Part shown: piece after piece, positions 41,889-50,765 of the stretch
How positions within the stretch are numbered: position 1 is the first letter of the stretch
How the letters are laid out: the number at the start of each line of letters is the position of its first letter
Assembly (NCBI GenBank): GCA_964603125.1
Contig: CAZRUA010000001.1
Location: 124,001 to 188,000 of the forward strand
Length of the DNA: 64,000 nucleotides
Direction: 5' to 3'
DNA from: CAZRUA01 sp964603125
GTDB taxonomy: Bacteria; Bacteroidota; Bacteroidia; B-17B0; Aurantibacillaceae
Program-made: the position numbers and the translations under genes
Notes under the pieces: generated by a model
The model's database searches: none
What the model was told of the DNA's origin: nothing
Seen by the model: only the letters and a program-made list of their open reading frames with translations

Positions 41889-42765
41889 AAGCATATTTCT
41901 CTTTTTATTTGTCAATTTTTTCATTTGTAAAGGATTTTCTCAACCTTATATAGATATATTAAATACTTCCTATCAAAGTGTAAAGTCTAATTACAAGGAT
42001 ACCCTTGGGACGCAAACGAACAATTCCAATTTTTTGAATGTTTTTATTCCAGTAAAAATGGATACGCAAAATTATTTTATAGCTCGTTTTTATGGCGAAG
42101 AAATCCGTACGACAGTAAGTTCAAGCGTTTTTGAAAAGCAAAAGGGTAAGTTTAACACTGGGCTTTTAGCTTTGGGTTGGCAATACGAAACAAAAAGCAA
42201 AAAGTGGAAACACATGCTACTAGCTATGCCTAAACTTAGTAGCGATTTTAAAACAAAAGTAAATTCTAAAGATTTTCAATTGGGCGGATATTACTTAAGT
42301 ACCTGGAAAGTAAAAGACAATCTTAAATTAAAGTTTGGTTTATATTATAATGGCGAACCTTGGGGAAGTTTTTTTACGCCTATAATTTCGGCTGATTGGA
42401 AGGTAAGTAAGCGCTTTTATATGTATGGTTTAATACCGACTAATTATCGGTTTGAGTATCAAATCGTGATGAATAAGCTGTTTGGGGGTCTTGCCTATAA
42501 ATCCTATACCCGAAGTTATCGTTTATCAAAAAATGAAAATTATGATTATGTCAGGAATAATGAGATGAATTTGAAATTGTTTTTGGAGTATTATATTGCG
42601 AAAAAATTTGTTTTGTTCGGAGAAGCTGGTCGTATGATTTACAAAGGGCCACAAAGATTTGTACAGGACTCAAAGATTAAGGCTAACCAAGTACTTTATT
42701 CTGCTACCAATCCAAATTTCTTCTTCAACGTTGGTTTAGCTTACCGAATTCGATTCGAATTCTAA
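41872..42765 (+). CDS. DUF6268-family outer-membrane beta-barrel protein
   Basis: The ATG at 41872 gives a signal peptide (CKSIFLFLFVNFFICKGFSQ) and 297 residues. Alternating strands with aromatic girdles (GGYYLSTWKVKDNLKLKFGLYYNGEPWG, RFYMYGLIPTNYRFEYQI, NFFFNVGLAYRIRFEF) and the terminal Phe indicate an outer-membrane barrel; the layout fits DUF6268. It is the third gene of the lgt run, entered by a 17-base overlap. Confidence 0.75.
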   Translation: MRLKCKSIFLFLFVNFFICKGFSQPYIDILNTSYQSVKSNYKDTLGTQTNNSNFLNVFIPVKMDTQNYFIARFYGEEIRTTVSSSVFEKQKGKFNTGLLALGWQYETKSKKWKHMLLAMPKLSSDFKTKVNSKDFQLGGYYLSTWKVKDNLKLKFGLYYNGEPWGSFFTPIISADWKVSKRFYMYGLIPTNYRFEYQIVMNKLFGGLAYKSYTRSYRLSKNENYDYVRNNEMNLKLFLEYYIAKKFVLFGEAGRMIYKGPQRFVQDSKIKANQVLYSATNPNFFFNVGLAYRIRFEF

Positions 42766-42842
42766 GTTTCTTAAAAAATACTAAATAAGTGCAAGTGGTT
42801 TAAATTTAACACCAACGGTGCGTTTATTCTTATCCTCTTTTG

Positions 42843-42850
42843 TACATTTG
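42843..42850 (+). promoter_or_regulatory. -7 box TACATTTG upstream of the LolA-like gene
   Basis: TACATTTG fits TAnnTTTG and lies 78 bases before the ATG at 42921, predicting a leader of about 65-70 nt. No second open frame or clear hairpin is in the leader. Confidence 0.45.
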
Positions 42851-42920
42851 CTTAACAAATAACCCTCATGAAACTCTAGGTTTATACTATAGTTACGTGT
42901 TTTTAAAAACAAAAAATTAC

Positions 42921-43646
42921 ATGAAAAAACTAATCACATTGCTTTTCATCGGTTTTATAGCTGTGTCAGCTAAATCACAAACTGTTGAAGAAATCATTGC
43001 AAAACACATTACTGCAATTGGAGGTAAAGAAAAAATACTTGCAATTAAAAACATGCGTACCACAACAAAAAGTAAGTTTGGTACTTTCGAAATCCCATCT
43101 GTTTCTTTGCAGTGCAATGATGGCTCAATGCATAACGAAACTAAATTTCAGGGCTTATCAATCCTTCAAGCTTATGATGCAAAAACAAAAATTGGTTGGA
43201 GTGTAAATCCTATGCAAGGAGATAAAAAAGCACAAAAAATGAATGAAGATGATATAAAAGACATGCAAGAAGGAAATGTTATTTCTGAATTTGTTGATTA
43301 CAAGGAGCGTGGGGCAACTGTTGAATACCTTGGTAAAGAAGATTTTGAAGGAGATGAAGTGTATAAGATTATGTACACAAAAAAGAGCGGTAACATAGTT
43401 TATTATTTTATCGACACTCAAACAAATTTAATTTTAAAAACTACTGCTAAAATAAAGAATGGTGAGCGCGAGTTTGAAGCAGAAACAAATTACAGCAACT
43501 ATGAAACTGTTGATGGAATTATATTAGCCAAAACAACTGAGTTCATGAATAATGGTAAATTAGGAGGACAAGTTAATATTGAGAAAGTAGAATTCAATGT
43601 TACTGTTGATGAGTCGATTTTAAAAATGCCAGAAGAAAAAAAATAA
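42921..43646 (+). CDS. LolA-like outer-membrane lipoprotein-sorting family protein
   Basis: The ATG at 42921 starts a signal peptide (MKKLITLLFIGFIAVSAKSQ) and a 241-residue protein. The mature part is a beta-rich LolA/LolB-like fold: VEEIIAKHITAIGGKEKILAIKNMRTT, SKFGTFEIPSVSLQ, VYKIMYTKKSGNIVYYFIDTQTNLILKT, and LGGQVNIEKVEFNVTVDESILKMP. Such proteins in Bacteroidota are often called outer-membrane lipoprotein-sorting proteins, but true lipoprotein transport is not shown. It precedes the BNR propeller gene by 18 bases and may be part of its secretion or quality control (inference). Confidence 0.7.
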   Translation: MKKLITLLFIGFIAVSAKSQTVEEIIAKHITAIGGKEKILAIKNMRTTTKSKFGTFEIPSVSLQCNDGSMHNETKFQGLSILQAYDAKTKIGWSVNPMQGDKKAQKMNEDDIKDMQEGNVISEFVDYKERGATVEYLGKEDFEGDEVYKIMYTKKSGNIVYYFIDTQTNLILKTTAKIKNGEREFEAETNYSNYETVDGIILAKTTEFMNNGKLGGQVNIEKVEFNVTVDESILKMPEEKK

Positions 43647-43664
43647 CCCCTTTATAAAGAAATT

Positions 43665-46600
43665 ATGTCAAAATTTAAATATTTGTTTTTTAGTTTAGTT
43701 TTTGGAGCTTCTGCTATAACTAGTCAAGCTCAAACTAAACCTAATTTAACCGCTGCTATGTTTGGTAGCTATAGTGCGCGCCAAATAGGTCCAGCGGTTA
43801 TGAGTGGCCGTATTACTGCTATTGATGCGGTAAATAATAATGCACGAATTATATACGTTGGAACTGGCGGCGGCGGCGTATGGAAATCTACTAACGCTGG
43901 TACTTCATTTAAACCAATTTTCGATAAGTACTCACAAAGTATTGGTTGCTTAATTATTGACCAAAAAAATCCTGAAACTATTTGGGTAGGAACGGGCGAG
44001 AGTAATATGCGTAATAGCGTTTCGGTTGGTACTGGATTATATAAATCAAAAGATGGTGGAAGTAACTGGCGCTATGTTGGTTTAGATTCAACAGAGCATA
44101 TCTCTAAAATTGCTTTGCATCCTACTGATGAAAATATAGTTTATGTTTCGGTGCCTGGCCCGCTATGGAGTGATAGTAAACACCGTGGTTTGTACAAAAC
44201 TACAGATGGTGGAAAAACATGGAATAAAATTCTATTTATTGATAATAAAACAGGATGTGCTGATGTAATTATCGACCCTAAAAATCCTGAAACTATTTAT
44301 GCAAGCACTTGGGAATTCAGAAGAACTCCTTGGTCTTTTAATTCAGGTGGTAAAGGAAGTGGACTATATAAAAGTACAGATGGTGGAAAAACTTGGAATA
44401 AAATTCAAAATGGTTTTGAAGGAGATATTTTTGGAAGAATTTGTTTAGCTATGTCTCCATCAGATCCAAATCAATTGTATGCAATTGCCGAATCTAAAAA
44501 TACTGGTTTATACGCTAGTAAAGATGGTGGTGCAACTTGGACAAGAAAAAGTGCAACACAAAATGTTACTTGGAGGCCATTTTATTTTGCAGAAATGAAA
44601 ATTGACCCAACAGATTCGAAAAGAATTTATCGTCCTGGTTTAAGTTTCTCATTTAGTACGGATGGTGGAGAGTCATGGAAGGATGCGACGTCTGACGGTG
44701 GTTGGGTGCACAGTGATCACCATGCAATTTGGATTAACCCAAATAATAGCAACCACTTATTGTTAGGAACTGATGGTGGTGTTTATCAATCGCTTGATAA
44801 GGGTAACTCATGGACAATGTTTAAGAACTTACCTGTATCTCAGTTTTATCATGTTTCTTACGATATGCAAACTCCTTATAATGTTTATGGTGGTTTACAA
44901 GATAATGGTAGTTGGTTTGCTCCGGTGCAAAGCCCTAATGGCATAGAAAACAAAGATTGGACAAATTGTGGTGGTGGTGATGGATTTTGGGTTCAACCAG
45001 ATAGAGGAGATAATAACATTGTATACAGCGAGAGTCAAGGTGGTAACATCACACGTTTTAATAAGTTAACTAATGAAAGTAAGGATATTAAACCTTATCA
45101 GTTAGCAGGCGAACCAAAAATGCGTTGTAACTGGAATACCCCAATTGTAACTTCTCCAACAAATCCAAATACATTATACTTTGCTTCGCAGTTTTTGTAT
45201 CGCAGTAAAAACAAAGGAATAAGCTGGGAAAAGATTTCGGGTGATTTAACAACGAACAATCCTAAAAAGCAAGAACAAGAAAAGTCGGGTGGTTTATCAG
45301 TGGATAATAGTGGTGCTGAAAATCACTGTACTATTTTCACAATTGCTGAATCACCTAAGGATGAAAATTTGATTTGGGTTGGAACAGATGATGGTAATGT
45401 TCAAGTGACTACAGATGGAGGTAAAACTTGGACGAATGTTACTTTAAATGTTAAAGGTTTACCACTTAATACTTGGTGCAGCAGCATTGATGCAAGTACT
45501 TATGATAAAAATACAGCGTTTGCAACATTTGAAGGTCATGCAACTGGAGATATGAAGCCTTATGTATATAAAACAACAGATATGGGTAAAACTTGGACTG
45601 CTTTGCAAACAAACGATATTGTTGGATTTGCTCACAAAGTAAAACAAGATATTGTAAACCCTAATTTATTATTTGTAGGAACTGAGTTTGGATTATTTGT
45701 GAGTTTAGATGCAGGAGCTAGTTGGATGAATTATACTTCAAACGTTCCAAAAACACCGGTTAGAGATATTGCAATTCACCCAGTAACGAATGATTTGATT
45801 TTAGCTACACACGGGCGCGGAATATTAATTGTTGATGATATCACTCCAATTCGTAAAGTAAGCCGCGACTTATTAGATGTTGATGTGCAGTTTATGCCAT
45901 GCAATCCTACTTATTTAAACAGTATTGGTTTTGGCGGAGCATTTCCTAGTGATGGTTATTCAGGTGAAAATAGTGACGATAGTTATAAAATTGTTTATTG
46001 GTTGAATAAGCGTGTAACAAAGGGTAATGTTGATATTGAAGTGTACGATGCTAATAATATAAAAGTAGCGACAATACCAGGCACAAAACGTAAAGGTTTG
46101 AATATGGCAACATGGAATCTGTCAGGTAAGCCTCCTCGTGTTGCTAAGGGTGTTAAAGCTGATTTTAGCGGTTTCATTGGAGCTCCAATTATTGCTGGTA
46201 AATACAAGTTAAAACTAAAAGTAAATGATAAGGTAATTGAACAAGACGTGGATATTTTAAATGATCCAAAATCACCTTACACAAATGATGAAATTAAAAT
46301 TAAGACAGAAACTTTTAATAAGGTATTTAAGTTACAAGAAGATTTAGCATTTTTAAGTGAGAAGATACGCGCATTAAACGATAGTGCTTATATGAAAGCT
46401 AAGCCTTTGTTTGCAAAGGATAAGGGATTAGAGAAAAGCTATAATGCTTTAATTGCAAAAACAGAAACTTTGTTAAAAACCTTTGCAGTTTCTGTTGAAG
46501 GTACAGCTATTACAGGCGAAGAGCAATTGCGCGAGAAAATTACAACTTTGTATTATGGTATAGTATCTTCTCCTTCTCGTCCAACTGATATGCAAATTGA

Positions 46601-46763
46601 ACGAGTTAAAGCTTTACAATTAGAATTAGATGAAGCAAACAAAAAGGCCGATGCAATTATAACAACAGATTTACCAAAAGTAAATGCAGTATTACTAAAA
46701 AACAAAGTTAGCCCAGTTAGTATTTTAAGCTACGAAGCTTGGGATAAAGCAACAAAGAAGTAG
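43665..46763 (+). CDS. Large secreted VPS10/BNR-type beta-propeller protein
   Basis: The 1032-residue protein has a signal peptide (ending SQAQ). It has two propeller regions of sortilin/BNR type, with many Asp-box copies such as KDGGSNW, TDGGKTWNK, KDGGATWTR, TDGGESW, TDGGKTWTN, and a VYVGTGGGGVWKSTNAG start. A C-terminal Ig-like domain and a helical tail (about 880-1030) follow. Proteins of this kind are often labelled glycosyl hydrolase, but no catalytic acid pair can be assigned. No T9SS sorting domain is present, so the protein is likely periplasmic or secreted by another route. A strong terminator follows. Confidence 0.85.
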   Translation: MSKFKYLFFSLVFGASAITSQAQTKPNLTAAMFGSYSARQIGPAVMSGRITAIDAVNNNARIIYVGTGGGGVWKSTNAGTSFKPIFDKYSQSIGCLIIDQKNPETIWVGTGESNMRNSVSVGTGLYKSKDGGSNWRYVGLDSTEHISKIALHPTDENIVYVSVPGPLWSDSKHRGLYKTTDGGKTWNKILFIDNKTGCADVIIDPKNPETIYASTWEFRRTPWSFNSGGKGSGLYKSTDGGKTWNKIQNGFEGDIFGRICLAMSPSDPNQLYAIAESKNTGLYASKDGGATWTRKSATQNVTWRPFYFAEMKIDPTDSKRIYRPGLSFSFSTDGGESWKDATSDGGWVHSDHHAIWINPNNSNHLLLGTDGGVYQSLDKGNSWTMFKNLPVSQFYHVSYDMQTPYNVYGGLQDNGSWFAPVQSPNGIENKDWTNCGGGDGFWVQPDRGDNNIVYSESQGGNITRFNKLTNESKDIKPYQLAGEPKMRCNWNTPIVTSPTNPNTLYFASQFLYRSKNKGISWEKISGDLTTNNPKKQEQEKSGGLSVDNSGAENHCTIFTIAESPKDENLIWVGTDDGNVQVTTDGGKTWTNVTLNVKGLPLNTWCSSIDASTYDKNTAFATFEGHATGDMKPYVYKTTDMGKTWTALQTNDIVGFAHKVKQDIVNPNLLFVGTEFGLFVSLDAGASWMNYTSNVPKTPVRDIAIHPVTNDLILATHGRGILIVDDITPIRKVSRDLLDVDVQFMPCNPTYLNSIGFGGAFPSDGYSGENSDDSYKIVYWLNKRVTKGNVDIEVYDANNIKVATIPGTKRKGLNMATWNLSGKPPRVAKGVKADFSGFIGAPIIAGKYKLKLKVNDKVIEQDVDILNDPKSPYTNDEIKIKTETFNKVFKLQEDLAFLSEKIRALNDSAYMKAKPLFAKDKGLEKSYNALIAKTETLLKTFAVSVEGTAITGEEQLREKITTLYYGIVSSPSRPTDMQIERVKALQLELDEANKKADAIITTDLPKVNAVLLKNKVSPVSILSYEAWDKATKK

Positions 46764-46784
46764 TAATATTACAATCTTTACGAG

Positions 46785-46817
46785 AAGGAGGTTTGAATTT
46801 TCAAACCTCCTTTTTTT
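46785..46817 (+). terminator. Strong intrinsic terminator after the BNR-propeller gene
   Basis: A 13-bp perfect stem AAGGAGGTTTGAA / TTCAAACCTCCTT (46785-46797 with 46800-46812) with a two-base loop is followed by a run of T to 46817. Confidence 0.85.
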
Positions 46818-46863
46818 ATGCTAAAATTCTAAGAGCGCTTTAACCAAATTATATTGAGCTAAA

Positions 46864-47766
46864 CTAAAAATAGGTTCTTATAAATGCTGGTAGAAAAATG
46901 AGTAGCACAGGAAGAATTACTATAAATATTCCATAAAGAATAGGCATTTTTAAAAGTTCAATTAGTTCTGATTCGAATTCCATTTTGTTTTGATGAAGCT
47001 CAATACTTGTCTTATAATGAGTACTATGTGTGTTTTTAATATACTCAATATTATAGTTTGAAGTTCCGCAATACAGGCATACTTCTAATAAAGTATTTTT
47101 TATTTCGAATTGAGAACCACAGTTATTGCATTGTTCTGTTTTCTTCTTTTTTGATAGATGAAAAGGTAGTTGAAAGGATTTTAGACGTTTACCCGAAGTT
47201 TTATGTATTCCATATAAAATCCAAAACAGTGCTATCCAAACAATTGAACTATAAAAAAAATAGCCCATCATATCATCTGCTTGTTTGCCTTCAACATGTA
47301 ATACGGTGTAGAAAATATTTTTTACCAATTGGGTATCTGCAAAAAATACCAAGTAAATAAAAGATGTTAGACTTAATAAAAGCCCAATTAAAAATATATA
47401 AGTTAGAGAATAAGATTGCAGAAAATTAACCGATTTAAGGTATTTGTAAGCGCTTTTATTGAGCAAATTAATTTCGTTTCTCTTCGATAAAGTTTCAGCA
47501 TAACCACTTGGTATTTCCACTTTTGTATTGCAATGTCCACAATTTTGCTGATTAAGATTTAATTGCAGCAGACCGCCACAATTATTACATTCTAAAGGCT
47601 CAATCTTTTCTCGTGAAGCAATATGAATAAATGATATTTTTTTTTCACCTTCCAGTTTTCGCTTATTTCTGTTTAGATATATGTAGATTACATAAAAGAA
47701 AAGAAAGACAAAACCAGCGAGTAATATTCCTAAAAGCAACAAATAGCCGACAAAAAAGTATTCCAT
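46864..47766 (-). CDS. Membrane protein with two zinc-ribbon domains
   Basis: The 300-residue protein has four or five membrane helices (about 5-30, 120-145, 165-190, and 275-297) and two cytosolic zinc ribbons. The first has CNNCGGLLQ and CGHC (about 59-80); the second has CNNCGSQF and CLYCG (about 213-235). Each ribbon has the two CxxC pairs needed for one metal. No known family came to mind. The gene stands alone on the minus strand with a long region upstream. It might sense or bind a soluble partner through the ribbons (inference). Confidence 0.6.
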   Translation of the reverse strand: MEYFFVGYLLLLGILLAGFVFLFFYVIYIYLNRNKRKLEGEKKISFIHIASREKIEPLECNNCGGLLQLNLNQQNCGHCNTKVEIPSGYAETLSKRNEINLLNKSAYKYLKSVNFLQSYSLTYIFLIGLLLSLTSFIYLVFFADTQLVKNIFYTVLHVEGKQADDMMGYFFYSSIVWIALFWILYGIHKTSGKRLKSFQLPFHLSKKKKTEQCNNCGSQFEIKNTLLEVCLYCGTSNYNIEYIKNTHSTHYKTSIELHQNKMEFESELIELLKMPILYGIFIVILPVLLIFLPAFIRTYF

Positions 47767-48103
47767 AAATAAAATTAAAATTTGCTTAAATTAATAAATA
47801 TAAAAAAACTACGAAAGTTTTACTAACCCTACTTCTTATTTAGGAACACAAAAGTTTATTGTTATTCCTTTAACTAGTGCTGGAATGAAAGGTTTGTTTT
47901 AATGAATTTTTTTCACTACTTTTATAATATGCACACCAATTCAGATACAATAATGAAAAAGGGACGCTCTAGTGTTGGCAGCTCCAATTGTATTCGTAAC
48001 ACTATTTTTTCCATCACAACTTATCCTAAATTTTAAGGTTTTATTGTTGTAGAAATGATGTTTCATTTCATTTTCAATTAGTAATTCACTTAAAATAATT
48101 TAT
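47767..48103. other. Gene-free stretch with weak coding-like remnants
   Basis: This 337-bp gap separates the divergent zinc-ribbon gene and the amidase-like gene. It contains no hairpin or repeat of note. Two short open stretches look protein-like: an open frame without a start that ends in IPLTSAGMKGLF, and a 35-codon ORF at 47929-48036. Both may be decayed gene parts. A promoter for each flanking gene must lie here, but no convincing TAnnTTTG box is visible. Confidence 0.4.
47929..48036 (+). CDS. Possible short ORF or gene remnant (35 codons)
   Basis: An ATG at 47929 opens 35 codons to TAA 48034-48036. The product contains KKGRSSVGSSNCIRN and FSITTYPKF, with a mixed composition rather than the simple-sequence look of random AT-rich DNA. 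No ribosome-binding site, no promoter and no known family support it. It is listed so that it can be checked, not as a confirmed gene. Confidence 0.2.
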   Translation: MHTNSDTIMKKGRSSVGSSNCIRNTIFSITTYPKF

Positions 48104-48730
48104 ATGATAAAATTTATCATGGCTGTGGCTATATGCCTTGGCTTAAGTATTGATTGCAGCTCGCAGTCAAATGATTCAACGTACATAACAATTCATTTTT
48201 TGCATGGCTCAAAACCAAAACACAAGTATAAAAAGAGCGAATCAAAGTGGTTTGGAGGTTTGCTAGGTGGGCATGCTGGTATTGAGTTTGAACCAAATAA
48301 AATAATAGATTTTGTGCCTGCTGGTTCTGTTCATTTGTTCAGTAATTGTAAAAAATCAAATTCTGTTTTTTCATTTCACGACACCATAAGCTTTTATCAA
48401 ATCCTTGGAAAGACAATTAAAGAAGTTCAACGAACATCAATTAAAATAAAAATTTCAAAGGCGCAAAAACAAAAGCTGGATAGCCTAATCAAAGTTTACA
48501 GAAATGAAACTCCTTATGATTACGCTTTTTTCGGAATGAGATGCGGTGCAGCGGCTGCAGACATATTAGCGAAAATTGGAGTTTTAAAACAAAGAAGTTT
48601 TAGTCGCACTTATTTCAAGTTTTTCTATCCGCGACGTTTACGCAGATTGTTGGAACATAGAGCCAAGCAAAACAAATATGTTGTAAGGAAACAAAAAGGA
48701 TGTAAATCCAGGAGATGGGAACGTGACTAA
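48104..48730 (+). CDS. Secreted protein with possible permuted papain-like (YiiX/NlpC-related) fold
   Basis: The 208-residue protein starts with a hydrophobic leader (about 1-20). Residues around H57 read LLGGHAGIEFEPNKIIDFVP, and around C147 TPYDYAFFGMRCGAAAADIL. In permuted papain-fold proteins (YiiX/C92 and DUF4105-like groups) the catalytic His comes first in an S/G-H-x-G-I motif and the Cys follows in a helix, which is the order seen here. The assignment is by pattern only. The C-terminal 45 residues are strongly basic (PRRLRRLLEHRAKQNK). The last 4 bases overlap the convergent lipoprotein gene. Confidence 0.5.
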   Translation: MIKFIMAVAICLGLSIDCSSQSNDSTYITIHFLHGSKPKHKYKKSESKWFGGLLGGHAGIEFEPNKIIDFVPAGSVHLFSNCKKSNSVFSFHDTISFYQILGKTIKEVQRTSIKIKISKAQKQKLDSLIKVYRNETPYDYAFFGMRCGAAAADILAKIGVLKQRSFSRTYFKFFYPRRLRRLLEHRAKQNKYVVRKQKGCKSRRWERD

Positions 48731-50661
48731 TTTAAAAACGGGCGCGCTTGTTTAATTATAAACTTGCGTTTGCCTGTTTTATCAAGGATAAGCTTAAACT
48801 CAACATCCATTGCAAAATCACTATAGTTGTATTTACTCCAAAAGCCACATTTGTTATAGAAATGATTTTTTATTCTCTCAAGTTGCTTTGTAAGTTCAAA
48901 TAATTCTTCAGTAGTAATTAATGATTCGTTAGGGCTTAGGCTTGAGTAGGATATCCAATCAGCTGAGCGAGTGTTATCATAAAATGATGCATTTACATTC
49001 ATGTAAGATATTACTTGTTCGCTAATTACATTGGCTTTTGGCGAAACAACTTCTTCTTCTCCTTTTTGAATATTAATCACAATTCCAGCTTCATAACTGC
49101 GGTATAAATTTTTTGTGATAGCAACACCATTAATTATTTCATCATCAAAAGCTTGATGAACCAAAATAGCCATAGCCGCATGATTTTGATTAATATTAAA
49201 GTAAGCTCTTTCTTTAAAGGCTTTTAATGTCCAGAGGCTTGCCCAAACTTTTTTTACAGCTTTTTCAATTGATTTTTTCTCATCACCTACAATCCCAGTG
49301 GTTGAGGTATATAAACCGGCACCGTTAAAATTGCTGTTATCTTCGGCATTCGATGAAGAGCGGAATCGAATTTTATTGTTTTGATAATTAGATTTACACT
49401 TGTCTGTTAAGGCTTTTAAAAAGGCTGGATTTAGTGAAGTTTCAGTGATCTGTTTGCGAATTTGTTTGAGTTGATTTTCAAGGTCAATATCCGTTTTTGT
49501 AGAATTTGTATTTGATATACATTGTTGAATAAGAGCTTGAATTCCATTTGTTTTAATGTGTTGTAAGTAATAGTAGAATGGAATAGCAAATGCTTTTTCC
49601 GGTGTGGCAATTACTTTGCTTTCTGTTTCTAGCTTTTTTAATTCGGCTAAATTGGCGGCTTTCGCTCCATATGCAGTTTTGCTTTTGTGAGATAAGCTTG
49701 ACAAGTCGGCTAAAAGTGTTTTTGTACTATCGTATTTTAAAACAGTTTCCTTAAAGCCTTTTGTAAAATCATTTGATTTTACCGAAACGCTTAACTTCAT
49801 TTCTTTTGCGTTTACATTGAGTTCTACAAATTGTTGAGATAGTTTACGAATAGAGTCACTTAAAAAGCAGTTTTGAAGAAAAGCACAGGGAATTCGCCTG
49901 TTCATGGTTAGTAAGCTAATATGACTTAGTGGTGTTTGAAACTGGTCGGTAATAATACCTTTACAAACTGGTATTTCATTGGTATTTCCTGAAATAACTA
50001 AAATAGAATTACTGTAGTCAGTTGTAAATTTAATGGAATCTGCATGAATAAAAACCAAGTTTCCTTTACCTATTCCCTTTGAAATTGCTTGAAATTGTTG
50101 GGTTTTAAACATTTCATCACCCGTTATGGTGTTGAATTTCTTTTCTAAACTAGCTTTCCTTTTTAGTAAGGTTGTCGTATTAAGCAAAATTTTAAACTTA
50201 TTTTTCAAGTAAAATGTTGATTCTACTTTGTTAACTAGGGTTTGTATTAGTTCTTCGCTTATGTTATCAGGTGCGGCAAATTGTAAAAAGTAGTTTTTTG
50301 TACTAATATTATAGTTAAAAGTAGCAAGGATGTATTTTCTGTCGGGATTATCTCCGTAGTTAAGTTCATTAAACGTTTCTAAATCATCTGTATCGCCTAA
50401 TATTTCGCTTGTAAATCGGTTGTGCCACTTATACTTGCGAGACTGTAAGTAGTAAATTTTTTGATTTTTAAGCACATATACTACTTTAACGCACTCAATT
50501 CCCCCATAATTCTGAGATAAAGGCTCTCCTTTTAACAAATCAAAGTCCTCTCGCGAAGAAATTTGACCTAAAAAATCAATTGGTTTTATTTCCGAACTGC
50601 ATGCAAACACAAGGCTTACAAATAGTAAACAGTTAAAAAAGATGGATTTTTTTAATGTCAT
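48727..50661 (-). CDS. Lipoprotein with PEP/pyruvate-binding (PPDK_N) and swivel-like domains
   Basis: The 644-residue protein has a lipoprotein signal with lipobox LVFAC (C21), so it is predicted to be exported and membrane-anchored. A region at about 220-265 resembles the PEP-utilising mobile (swivel) domain, with VISGNTNEIPVCKGIITD and LSHISLL, whose His would be the phosphate carrier. Residues about 320-644 match the nucleotide-binding PPDK_N domain: YGAKAANLAEL, IRFRSSSNAEDNSNFNGAG, and a final EFKLILD ... IIKQARPFLN. In ordinary dikinases the swivel follows PPDK_N; here it comes first. Enzymes of this family need ATP and work in the cytoplasm, so the location is unusual. Confidence 0.72.
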   Translation of the reverse strand: MTLKKSIFFNCLLFVSLVFACSSEIKPIDFLGQISSREDFDLLKGEPLSQNYGGIECVKVVYVLKNQKIYYLQSRKYKWHNRFTSEILGDTDDLETFNELNYGDNPDRKYILATFNYNISTKNYFLQFAAPDNISEELIQTLVNKVESTFYLKNKFKILLNTTTLLKRKASLEKKFNTITGDEMFKTQQFQAISKGIGKGNLVFIHADSIKFTTDYSNSILVISGNTNEIPVCKGIITDQFQTPLSHISLLTMNRRIPCAFLQNCFLSDSIRKLSQQFVELNVNAKEMKLSVSVKSNDFTKGFKETVLKYDSTKTLLADLSSLSHKSKTAYGAKAANLAELKKLETESKVIATPEKAFAIPFYYYLQHIKTNGIQALIQQCISNTNSTKTDIDLENQLKQIRKQITETSLNPAFLKALTDKCKSNYQNNKIRFRSSSNAEDNSNFNGAGLYTSTTGIVGDEKKSIEKAVKKVWASLWTLKAFKERAYFNINQNHAAMAILVHQAFDDEIINGVAITKNLYRSYEAGIVINIQKGEEEVVSPKANVISEQVISYMNVNASFYDNTRSADWISYSSLSPNESLITTEELFELTKQLERIKNHFYNKCGFWSKYNYSDFAMDVEFKLILDKTGKRKFIIKQARPFLN

Positions 50662-50765
50662 ATGATAAAAATAATGAAATTTTTTATGGAAAACATAAAG
50701 TGCCTCGTCTTATAGTAAAGAATCGATTCAGAATTAACATTTAATAACAGATAAAAACCAAAATT

